A stretch of 64,000 bases of DNA from Rhizobium sp. N324 (GTDB lineage: Bacteria > Pseudomonadota > Alphaproteobacteria > Rhizobiales > Rhizobiaceae): NCBI RefSeq assembly GCF_001664485.1, contig NZ_CP013630.1, positions 1,367,001 through 1,431,000 on the forward strand, given 5' to 3'. Position 1 is the first letter of the stretch, and each line of letters begins with the position of its first letter. The notes under the pieces are model-generated. The model saw nothing but the letters and a program-made list of their open reading frames with translations. It ran no database searches and was not told the DNA's origin. The translations under genes were made by a program, and so were the position numbers. This document shows, one piece after another, positions 28,836 through 37,600 of this stretch.

Positions 28836-29138
28836 ATGATTTCGGATTTTATCGGCTGGATTTTTGCTCTCCTGGTTGTCGGCCCGCTGCAAGCTGAGAT
28901 ACAGCAACAGGCTGAAAGCGCCCGGCTTCCCGTGGAGATCGTCCGCCAGTCCCAGGCCTGCCTGACATCCCAGGGGCCGCGGCTCATCGAGCGCGCCGCC
29001 GGCGACTACGTCTGGGCGGCGGCCACGGTCGTCAGCATAGCGATCGGCCATACCGCGCCGGCAGAACTTCTCGACGGCAGCGATCCGCAATGCGCAGCCC
29101 TCGCCAGTGCCCTGAAGGGAGACGGCGAGGGTGCGTGA
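28836..29138 (+). CDS. Small hypothetical protein with N-terminal hydrophobic segment
   Basis: 100 residues. ISDFIGWIFALLVVGPLQA at the start is either a signal peptide or an anchor. The rest has two cysteines (SQACLTS, DPQCAAL) and could form a periplasmic helical domain. AAGGAAGGAAAC lies just before the ATG, a strong site. It overlaps the start of exoD by eight bases, so it is probably co-expressed with it. No family recognised. Confidence 0.7.
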   Translation: MISDFIGWIFALLVVGPLQAEIQQQAESARLPVEIVRQSQACLTSQGPRLIERAAGDYVWAAATVVSIAIGHTAPAELLDGSDPQCAALASALKGDGEGA

Positions 29139-29790
29139 CGGCAACCAGCTGAAAATGGAGCGTGTGATTGATCACGACGGAAATAGACACCCGCCGCGCG
29201 GTGTCGCCACTGCGCGGCTTCGGGAGATGCTGGAAATCGCCCGGGTGAAAGGCGGCCTCTCCATCGGCGAGGCTCTGGAGGCGATGGGCCAGACGAGCAT
29301 CGCCTTCACCATTCTGTTCCTGGCAATCCCGGCGCTGACCCCGATCCCCGGGCCGTTCGGAATGGTTTTCGGCACCGCGCTGGCGCTGGTCTCCCTGCAG
29401 ATCGTCGCCGGTGGCCGAAAGGTCTGGTTGCCCGCCATCCTCAGGGATCGCCGGGTGTCGCCCGCGGCGCTTGATCTTATCGTGGGTCACGCGGTTCCGG
29501 TGATCGCCCGGGTGGAAAAGCTCGTGCGCGCCGGCCGGCTGCAGGCCCTCACCGGTCCGACGGTGCAGGCACTTCTTGGCGTTCCTGTCTTCCTGCTTGC
29601 CGTGGTGATCGCGCTGCCGATCCCCTTCGGCAATATTCTGCCGGTGGTCTCGCTGGTCGTGCTGGCCGTAGCCCTGATGGAGCGGGATGGTCTCGTCACC
29701 TTGATCGGACTGCTGCTCACATCGGCGACGATCGTCACCACCGTCGCCTCGCTTTATTTTATCAAGGCGATGATCTTCACGGCCTCTTAA
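29131..29790 (+). CDS. exoD: ExoD family membrane protein (exopolysaccharide synthesis)
   Basis: 219 residues. Family core: EALEAMGQTSIAFTILFLA, IPALTPIPGPFGMVFGTAL, then RRVSPAALDLIVGHAVPVI and ALPIPFGNILPVVSLVVLA. Three or four membrane segments. ExoD mutants of Sinorhizobium are affected in exopolysaccharide and in alkaline sensitivity, which fits the Pha and MucR genes elsewhere in the window. GTG at 29131 overlaps the preceding gene; an internal ATG at 29155 is an alternative. Its stop overlaps that of the convergent TetR gene by four bases. Confidence 0.87.
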   Translation: MRDGNQLKMERVIDHDGNRHPPRGVATARLREMLEIARVKGGLSIGEALEAMGQTSIAFTILFLAIPALTPIPGPFGMVFGTALALVSLQIVAGGRKVWLPAILRDRRVSPAALDLIVGHAVPVIARVEKLVRAGRLQALTGPTVQALLGVPVFLLAVVIALPIPFGNILPVVSLVVLAVALMERDGLVTLIGLLLTSATIVTTVASLYFIKAMIFTAS

Positions 29791-30356
29791 GCCGAATGGA
29801 CGGGGACCGCGGCGAGGAACCGCCGCAGCTCCGTCTCCACATATTCATCCACTCGGCCTTCTGCGCCAAAACCCCACCAGGTGAGCGAGCCCTGCCATTG
29901 CGACAGCATCAGCCGGGCGATGGTCTCAGGCGCGCTCGCCGATCCGAAACAGCGTGCGATCGCCGCCGTCAGCGCTTTGCCCCAGGCAGCCCCGCGGGCC
30001 CGCAGCACCGGATCACGAAAATCCTCACGAAGCACCAGCAGTCCCTCGCCATAGGCGGCGGCATTGTCGCCGTAATCCTGCGACAGGCCGACGAGCAGCG
30101 CGATGGCGCCATCCGGCGTTTTCGCCACGCTGCCGGCAAGCCGTGCCGTTTCCGCATCCAGCCTGTCCCAGGCATAGAGCAGTGCGGCGCGCAGCATCGC
30201 CGCCTTCGTCGTAAAGCGCTGCACCAGCGTCGAGCCTGAAAGGCCGCTGGCTTTGGCCACCGCCGCAAAGGTTGCCGCATCCGGCCCCTCGGCCTGGATC
30301 AGCGCTAGCACCATGGCGAGAAGCTGTTCATCGGAGAGCGTGCGGCGGCGCGGCAT
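29787..30356 (-). CDS. TetR family transcriptional repressor
   Basis: 189 residues. The N-terminal helix-turn-helix is ATFAAVAKASGLSGSTLVQRF (about 28-48), with the usual helical ligand domain behind (SQWQGSLTWWGFGAEG near the C-terminus). It is divergent from the SDR gene and a palindrome lies between them at 30385-30402, the probable operator for both. The ligand is unknown; the dehydrogenase's substrate is a natural candidate. Confidence 0.88.
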   Translation of the reverse strand: MPRRRTLSDEQLLAMVLALIQAEGPDAATFAAVAKASGLSGSTLVQRFTTKAAMLRAALLYAWDRLDAETARLAGSVAKTPDGAIALLVGLSQDYGDNAAAYGEGLLVLREDFRDPVLRARGAAWGKALTAAIARCFGSASAPETIARLMLSQWQGSLTWWGFGAEGRVDEYVETELRRFLAAVPVHSA

Positions 30357-30384
30357 ATAATTCCTCTTGCATCTGCCTTATTTG

Positions 30385-30402
30385 TAAACGATCATTCGTT
30401 TA
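30385..30402. promoter_or_regulatory. TetR-type operator between tetR and SDR genes
   Basis: TAAACGA-TCAT-TCGTTTA is a perfect inverted repeat with four-base spacer, midway in the 88-base gap between divergent genes. Sites of this size are standard TetR-family operators and would overlap both promoters. Confidence 0.75.
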
Positions 30403-30444
30403 TATACAATAGGCGGTTTCGGTTCGATCGGGGAGGATGGAGAC

Positions 30445-31359
30445 ATGACAGCGGACTTGCGGGAGAAAGTGGCTTTGGTGGCCGGTGCCACACGCGGCGC
30501 CGGCCGCGGCATCGCGGTGGAACTCGGCGCTGCCGGCGCCACCGTCTATGTGACGGGGCGCACGACACGCGCGCAGCAATCCGAATATGCCAGGCCGGAG
30601 ACGATCGAGGAGACGGCCGAGCTGGTAACGGCTGCGGGCGGCAGGGGTATCGCCGTTCGGGTCGATCATCTCGTCGCGGACGAAGTCGAGGCGCTGGTTG
30701 CCCGCATCCGAACGGAGGCCGGCCGGCTCGATATCGTCGTCAACGACATCTGGGGCGGTGAAAAACTGTTCGAATGGGACAAATCCGTGTGGGAGCATTC
30801 GCTGGAAAAAGGCCTGCGTATGCTGCGGCTCGGCATCGAGACGCATCTGATCACCGCCCATTATGCGCTGCCGCTGATGATCGAGCGGCCGGGTGGGCTG
30901 CTGGTGGAGGTGACCGACGGCACGGCCGACTACAATGCCACGCATTACCGGCTGTCGCCCTTTTACGACCTCGTCAAGACGGGTGTCACCCGCATGGCTT
31001 GGGCGCATGCCCAGGATCTGACAAAACACGGCGCCATGGCGGTTTCGATCACGCCCGGCTGGCTGCGCTCCGAAATGATGCTGGATGCCTATGGTGTCAG
31101 CGAGGAAGACTGGCGCGAGGCGACCAAGGTGCAGCCGCATTTCGCCATTTCCGAAACGCCGCGCTTCGTCGGCCGGGCGGTGGCCGCCATTGCCGCCGAT
31201 CCCGACCGCGCCCGCTGGAACGGTCAGTCGCTGTCGAGCGGCGGCCTGGCCAAACTCTATGGCTTCGACGATATCGACGGGTCGCGGCCGGATTGCTGGC
31301 GTTACATCGTGGAAGTGCAGGAGCCGGGCAAGCCGGCCGATGTCACCGGCTATCGCTGA
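30445..31359 (+). CDS. Short-chain dehydrogenase/reductase
   Basis: 304 residues. NAD(P)-binding motif VALVAGATRGAGRGIAVELG at about residues 9-28, and RLDIVVNDIWGG in place of the usual NNAG. The active-site YxxxK is YDLVK. The catalytic Ser expected about 13 residues before that Tyr is absent from its usual place (TDGTAD region), so Thr may substitute. This resembles the DHRS1-like subgroup. It is divergent from a TetR gene with a shared operator, so it is probably induced by its substrate or a related compound. Confidence 0.87.
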   Translation: MTADLREKVALVAGATRGAGRGIAVELGAAGATVYVTGRTTRAQQSEYARPETIEETAELVTAAGGRGIAVRVDHLVADEVEALVARIRTEAGRLDIVVNDIWGGEKLFEWDKSVWEHSLEKGLRMLRLGIETHLITAHYALPLMIERPGGLLVEVTDGTADYNATHYRLSPFYDLVKTGVTRMAWAHAQDLTKHGAMAVSITPGWLRSEMMLDAYGVSEEDWREATKVQPHFAISETPRFVGRAVAAIAADPDRARWNGQSLSSGGLAKLYGFDDIDGSRPDCWRYIVEVQEPGKPADVTGYR

Positions 31360-31367
31360 GGCTGCCG

Positions 31368-32471
31368 TTACCGCGCAGCTGCAAGCCGCGCCGCGTCGCG
31401 AAACGACACCAGCCGCTTCGTCTGTTCGTCCCACAGCACCAGCTTGACGCAGCGCAGGCTGTCCATGAGCGTGATGCGGCCGAGGTCGGCAAGCTCGGGA
31501 TGGTCCCGCAGCACCTCCGGAAGCCGGTAGTAAGGCACCCGGCTCGACAGGTGATGCACGTGGTGAATGCCGATATTGCCGGTGATCCAGCGCAGCACCG
31601 GCGGCAGGTCGTAATGCGAGGCGCCGTGCAAGGCTGCATGCTGGAACTGCCATTCCGGCTTCTTCGACCAATGCGTTTCTTCGAATTGATGCTGGACGTA
31701 GAACAACCAGACGCCGGCAGCACCGGCCAAAAGCACGGTCGGCAGATGCACCAGCAGGAAGGGAACGATCCCGACCGCCCAGATGAGCAGTGCGGCGGCG
31801 AGTGCGATGGCAAGGTTGGTCGCCATCGTGGAGACCCAGGGCAGGGCGCCGGAGCGCATCATGCCGAACGGCAGGCGCTGCTTGAAGATGAACAGCCATG
31901 CCGGCCCGATCCCGAACATTACGATAGGGTGCCGGTAAAGCCGGTAGCCGAGCCGGCCCCAGCGCGACAGCGCATTGTATTCGGCGATCGTCAGCGTCTC
32001 GATGTCGCCCACCCCGCGTTCGTCCAGGTTTCCGGCCGAGGCGTGATGCTCGGCATGCGCCCGGCGCCAGTAATCGTAAGGCGTCAGCGTCAGGATGCCG
32101 ATGATCCGCCCGACCCAGTCGTCGAGGCGGCGGCGGGCAAAAAATGAGCCGTGGCCGCAATCATGCTGGATCATGAACAGCCGCAGCAGGAAAGCGGCGG
32201 CGGGAATGACGAGGATCAGGCCGGGCCAGAAGCTGTAATGAACCGCGGCCCATGCGGCGGCCCAGAACAGCGCGAAAGGCACGACCGTGACGGCAAGCTC
32301 GAAAGCGCTGCGTCCGGCCCGTGGCTGGCGATATCCGGCAAGGATCTTCAACCAGTGCTTTTCAGCGAAGGCCTCCTTATGCGCATCGGATGGTGCCGGG
32401 TTTTCATCGGGCTGGGCCGAAGCGGCAATCTGCATTTCCTCGCTCTCGTTGCGGCGCGCGGCTTCGATCAC
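31368..32471 (-). CDS. Membrane fatty acid desaturase
   Basis: 367 residues. Three histidine boxes ligate the di-iron centre: HDCGH (103-107), HAEHH (139-143) and HHVHH (303-307). Their spacing and the surrounding helices fit acyl-lipid desaturases of the delta-12/omega-3 type. It would insert double bonds in membrane lipid acyl chains. GTG at 32471 is the longest start; ATG at 32435 is equally possible and neither has a clear ribosome binding site. Ends eight bases from the convergent SDR gene. Confidence 0.88.
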   Translation of the reverse strand: MIEAARRNESEEMQIAASAQPDENPAPSDAHKEAFAEKHWLKILAGYRQPRAGRSAFELAVTVVPFALFWAAAWAAVHYSFWPGLILVIPAAAFLLRLFMIQHDCGHGSFFARRRLDDWVGRIIGILTLTPYDYWRRAHAEHHASAGNLDERGVGDIETLTIAEYNALSRWGRLGYRLYRHPIVMFGIGPAWLFIFKQRLPFGMMRSGALPWVSTMATNLAIALAAALLIWAVGIVPFLLVHLPTVLLAGAAGVWLFYVQHQFEETHWSKKPEWQFQHAALHGASHYDLPPVLRWITGNIGIHHVHHLSSRVPYYRLPEVLRDHPELADLGRITLMDSLRCVKLVLWDEQTKRLVSFRDAARLAAAR

Positions 32472-32794
32472 AGAATGACGCCGTGAAAAACAGCGATGCT
32501 CGAAAGGTCGAGGGCGTTCACCACGGCCGAGCGAAGGAGGAGGGGCGGATGATCCAACGGGTGCATTCTTTCAAGAGAGGTCATGGTCGCAGCACTTCCC
32601 GTTTTTCTGAAAGCATGTCAATGGGTGATTGTGCCGCGCCGGAGCGCGGCGCGTCCGGCGGCATGTGCCAAAGACGCTCTATCGCTGCGAGGCTGCCGAC
32701 GATCCATTCCGGAAAATCGATTTCGCTTTGAGGAATTATGCCGTCCTGCCGGCAGCGGGGGCGCAAGCCGTCCCCGCCGCGCAGATGCGAGGCG
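32472..32794. other. Intergenic region upstream of desaturase with weak small frames
   Basis: 323 bases. A plus-strand frame of 60 codons begins at 32549 after GGAGGAGGGG, and a minus-strand frame overlaps it (32581-32826, with IIPQSEIDFPEWIVGSLAAI). They cannot both be genes, and neither has a recognised family. I leave both unannotated. Confidence 0.4.
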
Positions 32795-32938
32795 CTACTT
32801 CTTCGGGGCGCTGCCGTGCGGCGCACTATTGGCGGCCGTCTTCATCTGGTTGGAGAATGTGCTGTCCGTCTTCGCCGCCTGCTTGTCCTTCTTCGGCTTG
32901 CGGACTTCGCGGTTGCTTCTCATTTGCCCTTTTGCCAT
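32795..32938 (-). CDS. Small basic conserved protein (47 aa, MAKGQ type)
   Basis: 47 residues, strongly basic. The opening MAKGQMRSNREVRKPKKDK is a recurrent short protein family I recall in rhizobia and other proteobacteria, of unknown function. AGAGGAG lies nine bases before the ATG. The remainder is Lys, Ser and Ala-rich and probably disordered. Its shortness and charge could suit nucleic acid binding, which is a guess. Confidence 0.75.
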   Translation of the reverse strand: MAKGQMRSNREVRKPKKDKQAAKTDSTFSNQMKTAANSAPHGSAPKK

Positions 32939-33317
32939 GGATGAAATCTCCTCTCTCATTGCAATGGAAAGCTGCGGGCTGCGCCGCAATCGCCCCCGTT
33001 TGTCGGTCGCGATCGACGTTCGCGAGATGATAACGAAGGCAACCCGGCAGCGGCGGACCACAGGGAATGGAATGAAAACGCAGGCTCGAACCCGATGCCG
33101 GGGCTTTATCCCGGGAAACAGCCGTGCCGGAAACCCCGCCACCGCATATTTCGGTCAATCATCAATGACTTCTTATGGCATGAAAATGAGACGCCATTAA
33201 GGCGCTGCCGCAAGAAAGCCATATTTCAGCAGCGCCCGGTCTGCCCGTCCGGCAGAGGCTTCAATGAAGGAAAAGCTTCATCGGTGGAAAATTACCTTTC
33301 CAGCCGGCAGATACCAA
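32939..33317. other. Intergenic region, nothing identified
   Basis: 379 bases between two minus-strand small genes. It should contain the promoter of the 47-residue gene. No repeat, hairpin or gene with supporting signals was found. Confidence 0.4.
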
Positions 33318-33614
33318 TCAGCCGGCGGCGCGTTTTTCGCGCGGCAATCCCTGTATCGCATATCGGTTGCAGATGGGAGTGATCGGTTTCGGCGGCGCCT
33401 TCGGCTTGCCGAAATGGTATTCGAGAGCCTTTGAGAGCAGGACCGGCGAGGTGACGCCCTCCTGGAACAGCCTGATCAACAGGACGGCTGCCACGTTGAA
33501 GACGCATTCGTCGTCGGTCGGGATTCTGGCGTCGTAGCCGGCCTCGTCGAGTACGCCCTGCAGCATGTCGAGATCGGACGAGGTCAGATGCGGCTTTGCG
33601 GAAGTGGAAGACAT
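33318..33614 (-). CDS. Conserved-looking small hypothetical protein (98 aa)
   Basis: 98 residues. SSDLDMLQGVLDEAGYDARI and ECVFNVAAVLLIRLFQEGV suggest a helical cytoplasmic protein, followed by a Lys/Pro-rich tail (GKPKAPPKPITPICNRYAI). ATG at 33614 has AAGGAGG four bases upstream, decisive against longer upstream starts. No family recognised. Its DLDMLQGVLDEAG opening is reminiscent of the SPDDLDVLRGALDAWC of the 68-residue protein at 22314-22520; the two might be distant relatives. Confidence 0.72.
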   Translation of the reverse strand: MSSTSAKPHLTSSDLDMLQGVLDEAGYDARIPTDDECVFNVAAVLLIRLFQEGVTSPVLLSKALEYHFGKPKAPPKPITPICNRYAIQGLPREKRAAG

Positions 33615-33754
33615 CGGCCCTCCTTTCGTCGGGGCGAGGGTATGGAAAACCCTCCGTCGGCAGCGCCCGTACAATGGCTGCCGAAGGCGAGACCATGCTC
33701 CTTTCACCGAGGCAAGGCAATGGGATTCTGCTGCTTATATGCGTTTTATCTTAT

Positions 33755-33785
33755 GAAAAGCCCGCACCGGTTCGGGGTGCGGGCC
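33755..33785 (-). terminator. Rho-independent terminator after the MFS gene
   Basis: On the minus strand GCCCGCACC, a seven-base loop and GGTGCGGGC form a nine-base stem followed by TTTTC, starting just after the stop of the MFS gene at 33793. Confidence 0.85.
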
Positions 33786-33792
33786 GAAAGCC

Positions 33793-35193
33793 TCATTCCG
33801 CTGCCTGATAGGCCGACGTCCGCGCGGCCGATGTCCGCGGGCCGGCGGCTGCAAGCAGGGTGATCGCGATTGCAAGCAGCGCCACGAAGGCGATGCCGGC
33901 GACATAAGGATCCCAACCGAAATGCGGTGCGGCGCCGAATACCGCCGAGGCGGCTGCGAGCACGATGCCGCCGCCGATCTGGAAGGAGGCAAAGAGCAGT
34001 CCGGAGGCGAGCCCCGACTTGTCATCCTCGACGTCGGAAAGGGCTGCGACCTGCACGGAAGGGTAGGTCATGGCGTAGCCGAGACCGAGCGGGATCTGCG
34101 AGAACAGCACCAGCAGGATCGGGTCGACATGTCCGAGTGCGGTCACCCAGAAGATATAGCTGAAGGCCTGCAGGCCGACACCTGCGGCCATCAGCCCGGT
34201 GGCGCCGCGATTTTGCGCAAGGCTCGCAAAACGCGGCGCGAGGAACATCACGAAGACGCCGCCAAGCGCAAAGCAGAAGCCGGTGGTGAAGGCCGACCAG
34301 CCGATGACGTTCTGGTAATAGAGCGTCGCCAGGAACTGGAAGCCGACATAGGCGCCCTGGAACAGCGCGGCAATTGCATTGGCATGCCGGAGCTTCGCCC
34401 GGCGGAACATGCCGAGCGGCACCATCGGATCGGTATGGCGGGCTTCAACCGCGAGGAACAACAGGATCAGCACCAGCGACGCGGCGAGCGAAGCCCAGGT
34501 CGCAAAAGCCTGCCAGCCGGCGGCCGCGGCATTGGTGATGCCGAAGACGAAGAGCAGCAGGCCGGGGGTGATCGTCAGCGCGCCGGCCCAGTCGAAGCTT
34601 GGCCGCGGTCCTGTTCGTTTCGGATCGGCCGGCAGCGCCAGCGGCGCAAGCAGCAGCGTCAGGATGGCGACCGGCGCGCCCATCACCAGCGTCGCCCGCC
34701 AGCTGAAGATCGTCGCGGCACCGCCGAGCACCATGCCGAGCACGAAGCCGGTGGCGCCGGTGGAGGCGAAGACGCCGAGCGCTTTCGCCCGAGCGGCCCC
34801 TTCGCCGAAGACCGAGAGCAGCAGGGCGAGCGCTGCCGGCGCGGTGAAGGCGGCGGCGATGCCCTTGATCAAGCGGGCGGCGATCAGCGTCGGGCCGCTA
34901 TCGACGAAGCCGCCGGCGATGCTGGCGGCGGCAAAGATCGCCAGTGACCAGAGGAAGACGCGGCGGTGGCCGAAGACGTCGGCGACCCGGCCGCCAAGCA
35001 GCAGAAAACCGCCATAGCCGAGCACATAGGCGCTGACGGCCCATTGCAGCGAAGTCGCCTCCATGCCGAGTTCGGCCTGGATGGCGGGCAGCGCGACACC
35101 AATGGTGGAGACGTCCATGGCGTCGAGAAAGTTGGCGGCGCAGAGCAGCAACAATGCCAGCCCCGCTCCGCTTTTCGATTTGGAAAGTGTCAT
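33793..35193 (-). CDS. MFS drug/metabolite transporter, DHA2-like (14 TM)
   Basis: 466 residues. N-terminal CAANFLDAMDVSTIGVALP matches the DHA2 motif (LD-x-T-x-V-N/A-V-A-L-P), and GGRVADVFGHRRVFLWSL is the MFS loop 2-3 motif A. GFVLGMVLGGA resembles motif C, typical of exporters. About fourteen hydrophobic segments. AAGGA precedes the ATG. It is divergent from a LysR regulator with a candidate box between, so it is likely a LysR-controlled efflux pump. Substrate unknown. Confidence 0.88.
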   Translation of the reverse strand: MTLSKSKSGAGLALLLLCAANFLDAMDVSTIGVALPAIQAELGMEATSLQWAVSAYVLGYGGFLLLGGRVADVFGHRRVFLWSLAIFAAASIAGGFVDSGPTLIAARLIKGIAAAFTAPAALALLLSVFGEGAARAKALGVFASTGATGFVLGMVLGGAATIFSWRATLVMGAPVAILTLLLAPLALPADPKRTGPRPSFDWAGALTITPGLLLFVFGITNAAAAGWQAFATWASLAASLVLILLFLAVEARHTDPMVPLGMFRRAKLRHANAIAALFQGAYVGFQFLATLYYQNVIGWSAFTTGFCFALGGVFVMFLAPRFASLAQNRGATGLMAAGVGLQAFSYIFWVTALGHVDPILLVLFSQIPLGLGYAMTYPSVQVAALSDVEDDKSGLASGLLFASFQIGGGIVLAAASAVFGAAPHFGWDPYVAGIAFVALLAIAITLLAAAGPRTSAARTSAYQAAE

Positions 35194-35275
35194 CGAAACG
35201 TTCCTTCTTTGCTGCCGCCTCGTCGAGGGAGGATGCGCGGACGGCAGGGAACGAGAAAATGTACAGCTTCCTGAC

Positions 35276-35292
35276 CTATTGCAAATTGATAG
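35276..35292. promoter_or_regulatory. Candidate LysR box between MFS and LysR genes
   Basis: CTATTGCAAATTGATAG has inverted ends CTAT/ATAG and contains the T-N11-A core, 25 bases before the LysR start in the divergent gap. Confidence 0.5.
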
Positions 35293-35316
35293 TAGCCATG
35301 CCAGGTATTACTCACG

Positions 35317-36279
35317 ATGATGAATGATGCCACGCTTCGCAAAATCGACCTGAACCTGCTGCTCGCCTTTTCGGTGCTGATGCAGGAGCGCAATGTCAGC
35401 CGCGCCGCCGAACGGCTGCTGCTCGGCCAGCCGGGCCTGTCGGCGGCTTTGCGAAGGCTGCGCGAGGCGCTGGATGACGAACTCTTCGTGCGCGTCGGCC
35501 GCGGCCTGCAGCCGACGCCACGCGCCCTTTCGATTGCCCCGGCGATCGAGGATGCGCTGTCGGGCATCGAACGCGCCATCCGCCCGCAGGCCGACTTCGA
35601 TCCGGCGAGCTGGCAGGGCGAGTTCCGCATCGGCATGTGCGACAATCTCGAATCCGCCTTCTTCGGCCCGCTTGCCGCCCGCCTGCTGCAGTTTTCGCCC
35701 GGCGCCCGGCTGATCGGCATCGCTTCGGAAAAGCGCGAGGCCGCCCGTCGGCTGGACGAGGGGGTTTTCGATTTCAGCGTTTCCGTGCATGACGAACCGG
35801 CCTCCTGGCACATCCGCGCGCCGCTGTTCAACCAGGCCTCGATCTGCATCTACGATGATGCTCAACTCAAGCTGAAGGCGCCATTGAGCCTTGAGGATTT
35901 CGCCGCGGTCGCCCATCTCACCGTCTCGTTCGAAGGCAATGCCGCGACCAGCATCGATGCCGCGCTGAGCCGCACCGGTCATGTCAGGCGCGTGGTGGCG
36001 ACGGTGCCGCGCTTTTCCGCCCTGCCGACGGCGCTGCGGGCGATGCCCGCCATATCAATCGTGCCGGAATCGATCGGCCGCTGCATGGCGCAATTGCATG
36101 GCCTGACGATCGCTGCGCCGCCACTTTCGCTGCCGGCCGATCCGGTGACCATGCTCTATCGCCGGGTCGACCAGGCCGATGGCCGGGCGCGCTGGTTCCG
36201 CCGTCTGTTCCTCGACGTCGCCGGCGAGGCGCTCGTAGCCTCCGGCTGCCGCGTCTCGATATCGAGAGCTGCGGCCTGA
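35317..36279 (+). CDS. LysR family transcriptional regulator (NodD-like branch)
   Basis: 320 residues. Helix-turn-helix at about 8-65: LRKIDLNLLLAFSVLMQERN, SRAAERLLLGQPGLSAALRR. The DLNLL opening is shared with NodD-type and related LysR proteins. The rest is a periplasmic-binding-like effector domain. It faces the DHA2 transporter gene and probably activates it when bound to a ligand. Ends six bases from the convergent VOC gene. Confidence 0.9.
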   Translation: MMNDATLRKIDLNLLLAFSVLMQERNVSRAAERLLLGQPGLSAALRRLREALDDELFVRVGRGLQPTPRALSIAPAIEDALSGIERAIRPQADFDPASWQGEFRIGMCDNLESAFFGPLAARLLQFSPGARLIGIASEKREAARRLDEGVFDFSVSVHDEPASWHIRAPLFNQASICIYDDAQLKLKAPLSLEDFAAVAHLTVSFEGNAATSIDAALSRTGHVRRVVATVPRFSALPTALRAMPAISIVPESIGRCMAQLHGLTIAAPPLSLPADPVTMLYRRVDQADGRARWFRRLFLDVAGEALVASGCRVSISRAAA

Positions 36280-36285
36280 TCCTTA

Positions 36286-36666
36286 TTATAGCTCGCCCTT
36301 GTGGAAATAGGCTTCGAGGCGGTAGCCGTCCGGATCGATGATGAAGGCGGCGTAATAGAACTGCCCGTAATCCGGCCGGATGCCCGGTTCGCCATTATCC
36401 GTGCCGCCGGAGGCGATAGCTGCCGCATGAAAGGCGTCGACCGCGGCTTCATCAGGCGCGACGAAACAGAAATGCAGCCCGGATCGCAGATCGGCAAGAA
36501 CCGGCTGCTCGACCTGCATCACCCAGAGCCCGACCCGTTCCGGGCCGTAGCCGATCATGGTGTCGGAATTCGACAGGCGCTCATAACCGAGCGGAGCCAG
36601 CGCCGCATCGTAGAAACGGCGGGCTCTTTCCAGGTCTTTGACGCCGATGGAGACATGATCGAACAT
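36286..36666 (-). CDS. VOC (glyoxalase/bleomycin resistance-like) protein
   Basis: 126 residues, a single VOC module: FDHVSIGVKDLERARRFYD at the N-terminus and AAFIIDPDGYRLEAYFHKG at the C-terminus. Possible metal ligands are His near residue 4 and Glu in RLEAY. ATG at 36666 has AAGGAG about 11 bases upstream; a TTG three codons earlier is possible. Substrate unknown. Transcribed alone. Confidence 0.87.
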   Translation of the reverse strand: MFDHVSIGVKDLERARRFYDAALAPLGYERLSNSDTMIGYGPERVGLWVMQVEQPVLADLRSGLHFCFVAPDEAAVDAFHAAAIASGGTDNGEPGIRPDYGQFYYAAFIIDPDGYRLEAYFHKGEL

Positions 36667-36880
36667 GGGCCGCAAAACTCCTTATATCGCTCGTTCCAGA
36701 CGGATTTTTCACCTCAACATGGCGCGACCCCACCATCTTTCAACCGCCGTCGCAAGTCAACGAACGGCGCTGGCCGTTGCTGCCTGGAGACTCAGGCGAT
36801 CCTGTTCGGCGGAAGTCGGTCAGCCGTCCAATCCGGCGATAGGAGTGACTGGCCCCGCATCGGCGGGACCAGTCGCAATC

Positions 36881-37498
36881 TCAGCCGTCGATCGCAGCCC
36901 ATTTCGGAGCAATGCCCGTACCGCGGCCCAGGCCGTAACCAAGGCGGATATTGAGCATTCCCAAGGGTTCGAGCAGGCGAGCGGCATCGAGCGAGCCGGT
37001 TTTGTCGACAGCAAAGCCGGCGTCCTTGACCAGCGCTGCGGAGGTTTCGACAGCATCATCGTCGCCGGCCAGGAAGACCGGTATGGTGGAGGTGTGTTTT
37101 GGGGAGGCCGCGAACAGCTCGGCAAAGATGGTATTGAAGGCCTTGACGACCTTGGCGCCTCTGGCCCGGTGCTGGATTTCCTCGGCTGCCGACGTGTCGT
37201 GACCAAACAGCAGACCGGAAAAATCGGGCTTCAGCGGATTGGTGATATCGACGACGATTTTGCCCTGCAATGCCGTCGTTCCGGCAAATTCGAGCGCCGA
37301 AGCATAAGGCAGCGCGAGCACCAGAAAATCGGCTTCGGCCACGGCCGAAGAGATCGGTGCGCTCGTGGCGCCGATCTCCTCGGCAAGCGACTTTGCCGCG
37401 GCCTCATTGCGCGACGCCAGGATCAGATCGCGCTTGCCTGCCAGGCGACGCGCCAAGCCGGCGCCCATGTTTCCAGTTCCGATAATCGCGGTTTTCAT
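36881..37498 (-). CDS. NADPH-dependent F420 reductase-like oxidoreductase
   Basis: 205 residues. A Rossmann nucleotide-binding start (KTAIIGTGNMGAGLARRLAG), LASRNEAAAKSLAEEIGA and VVDITNPLKPDF match the F420_oxidored/YqfO-like family, here most likely NADP-dependent since rhizobia do not normally make F420. KVVKAFNTIFAELFAA is also conserved. Divergent from a LysR regulator, with a dyad in the 102-base gap. A frame continuing upstream to 38428 is the shadow of the LysR gene. Confidence 0.87.
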   Translation of the reverse strand: MKTAIIGTGNMGAGLARRLAGKRDLILASRNEAAAKSLAEEIGATSAPISSAVAEADFLVLALPYASALEFAGTTALQGKIVVDITNPLKPDFSGLLFGHDTSAAEEIQHRARGAKVVKAFNTIFAELFAASPKHTSTIPVFLAGDDDAVETSAALVKDAGFAVDKTGSLDAARLLEPLGMLNIRLGYGLGRGTGIAPKWAAIDG

Positions 37499-37512
37499 GT
37501 GGTCGGTTCCTT

Positions 37513-37535
37513 TATCGAGTTGAATGACGTCGATA
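37513..37535. promoter_or_regulatory. Candidate LysR operator dyad
   Basis: TATCGA-N11-TCGATA is a perfect inverted repeat in the gap between the divergent oxidoreductase and LysR genes; spacing suits a LysR recognition site. Confidence 0.55.
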
Positions 37536-37600
37536 TAGCCGACCGCGATCCCATCATGAATGGCATTGAATGGCGGAATATAATTGCATAAAAGTATCGA

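Noticed and set aside
32581..32826. Minus-strand frame of 81 codons next to the 47-residue gene
   Set aside because: Overlaps the 47-residue gene and a competing plus-strand frame; no ribosome site or family.
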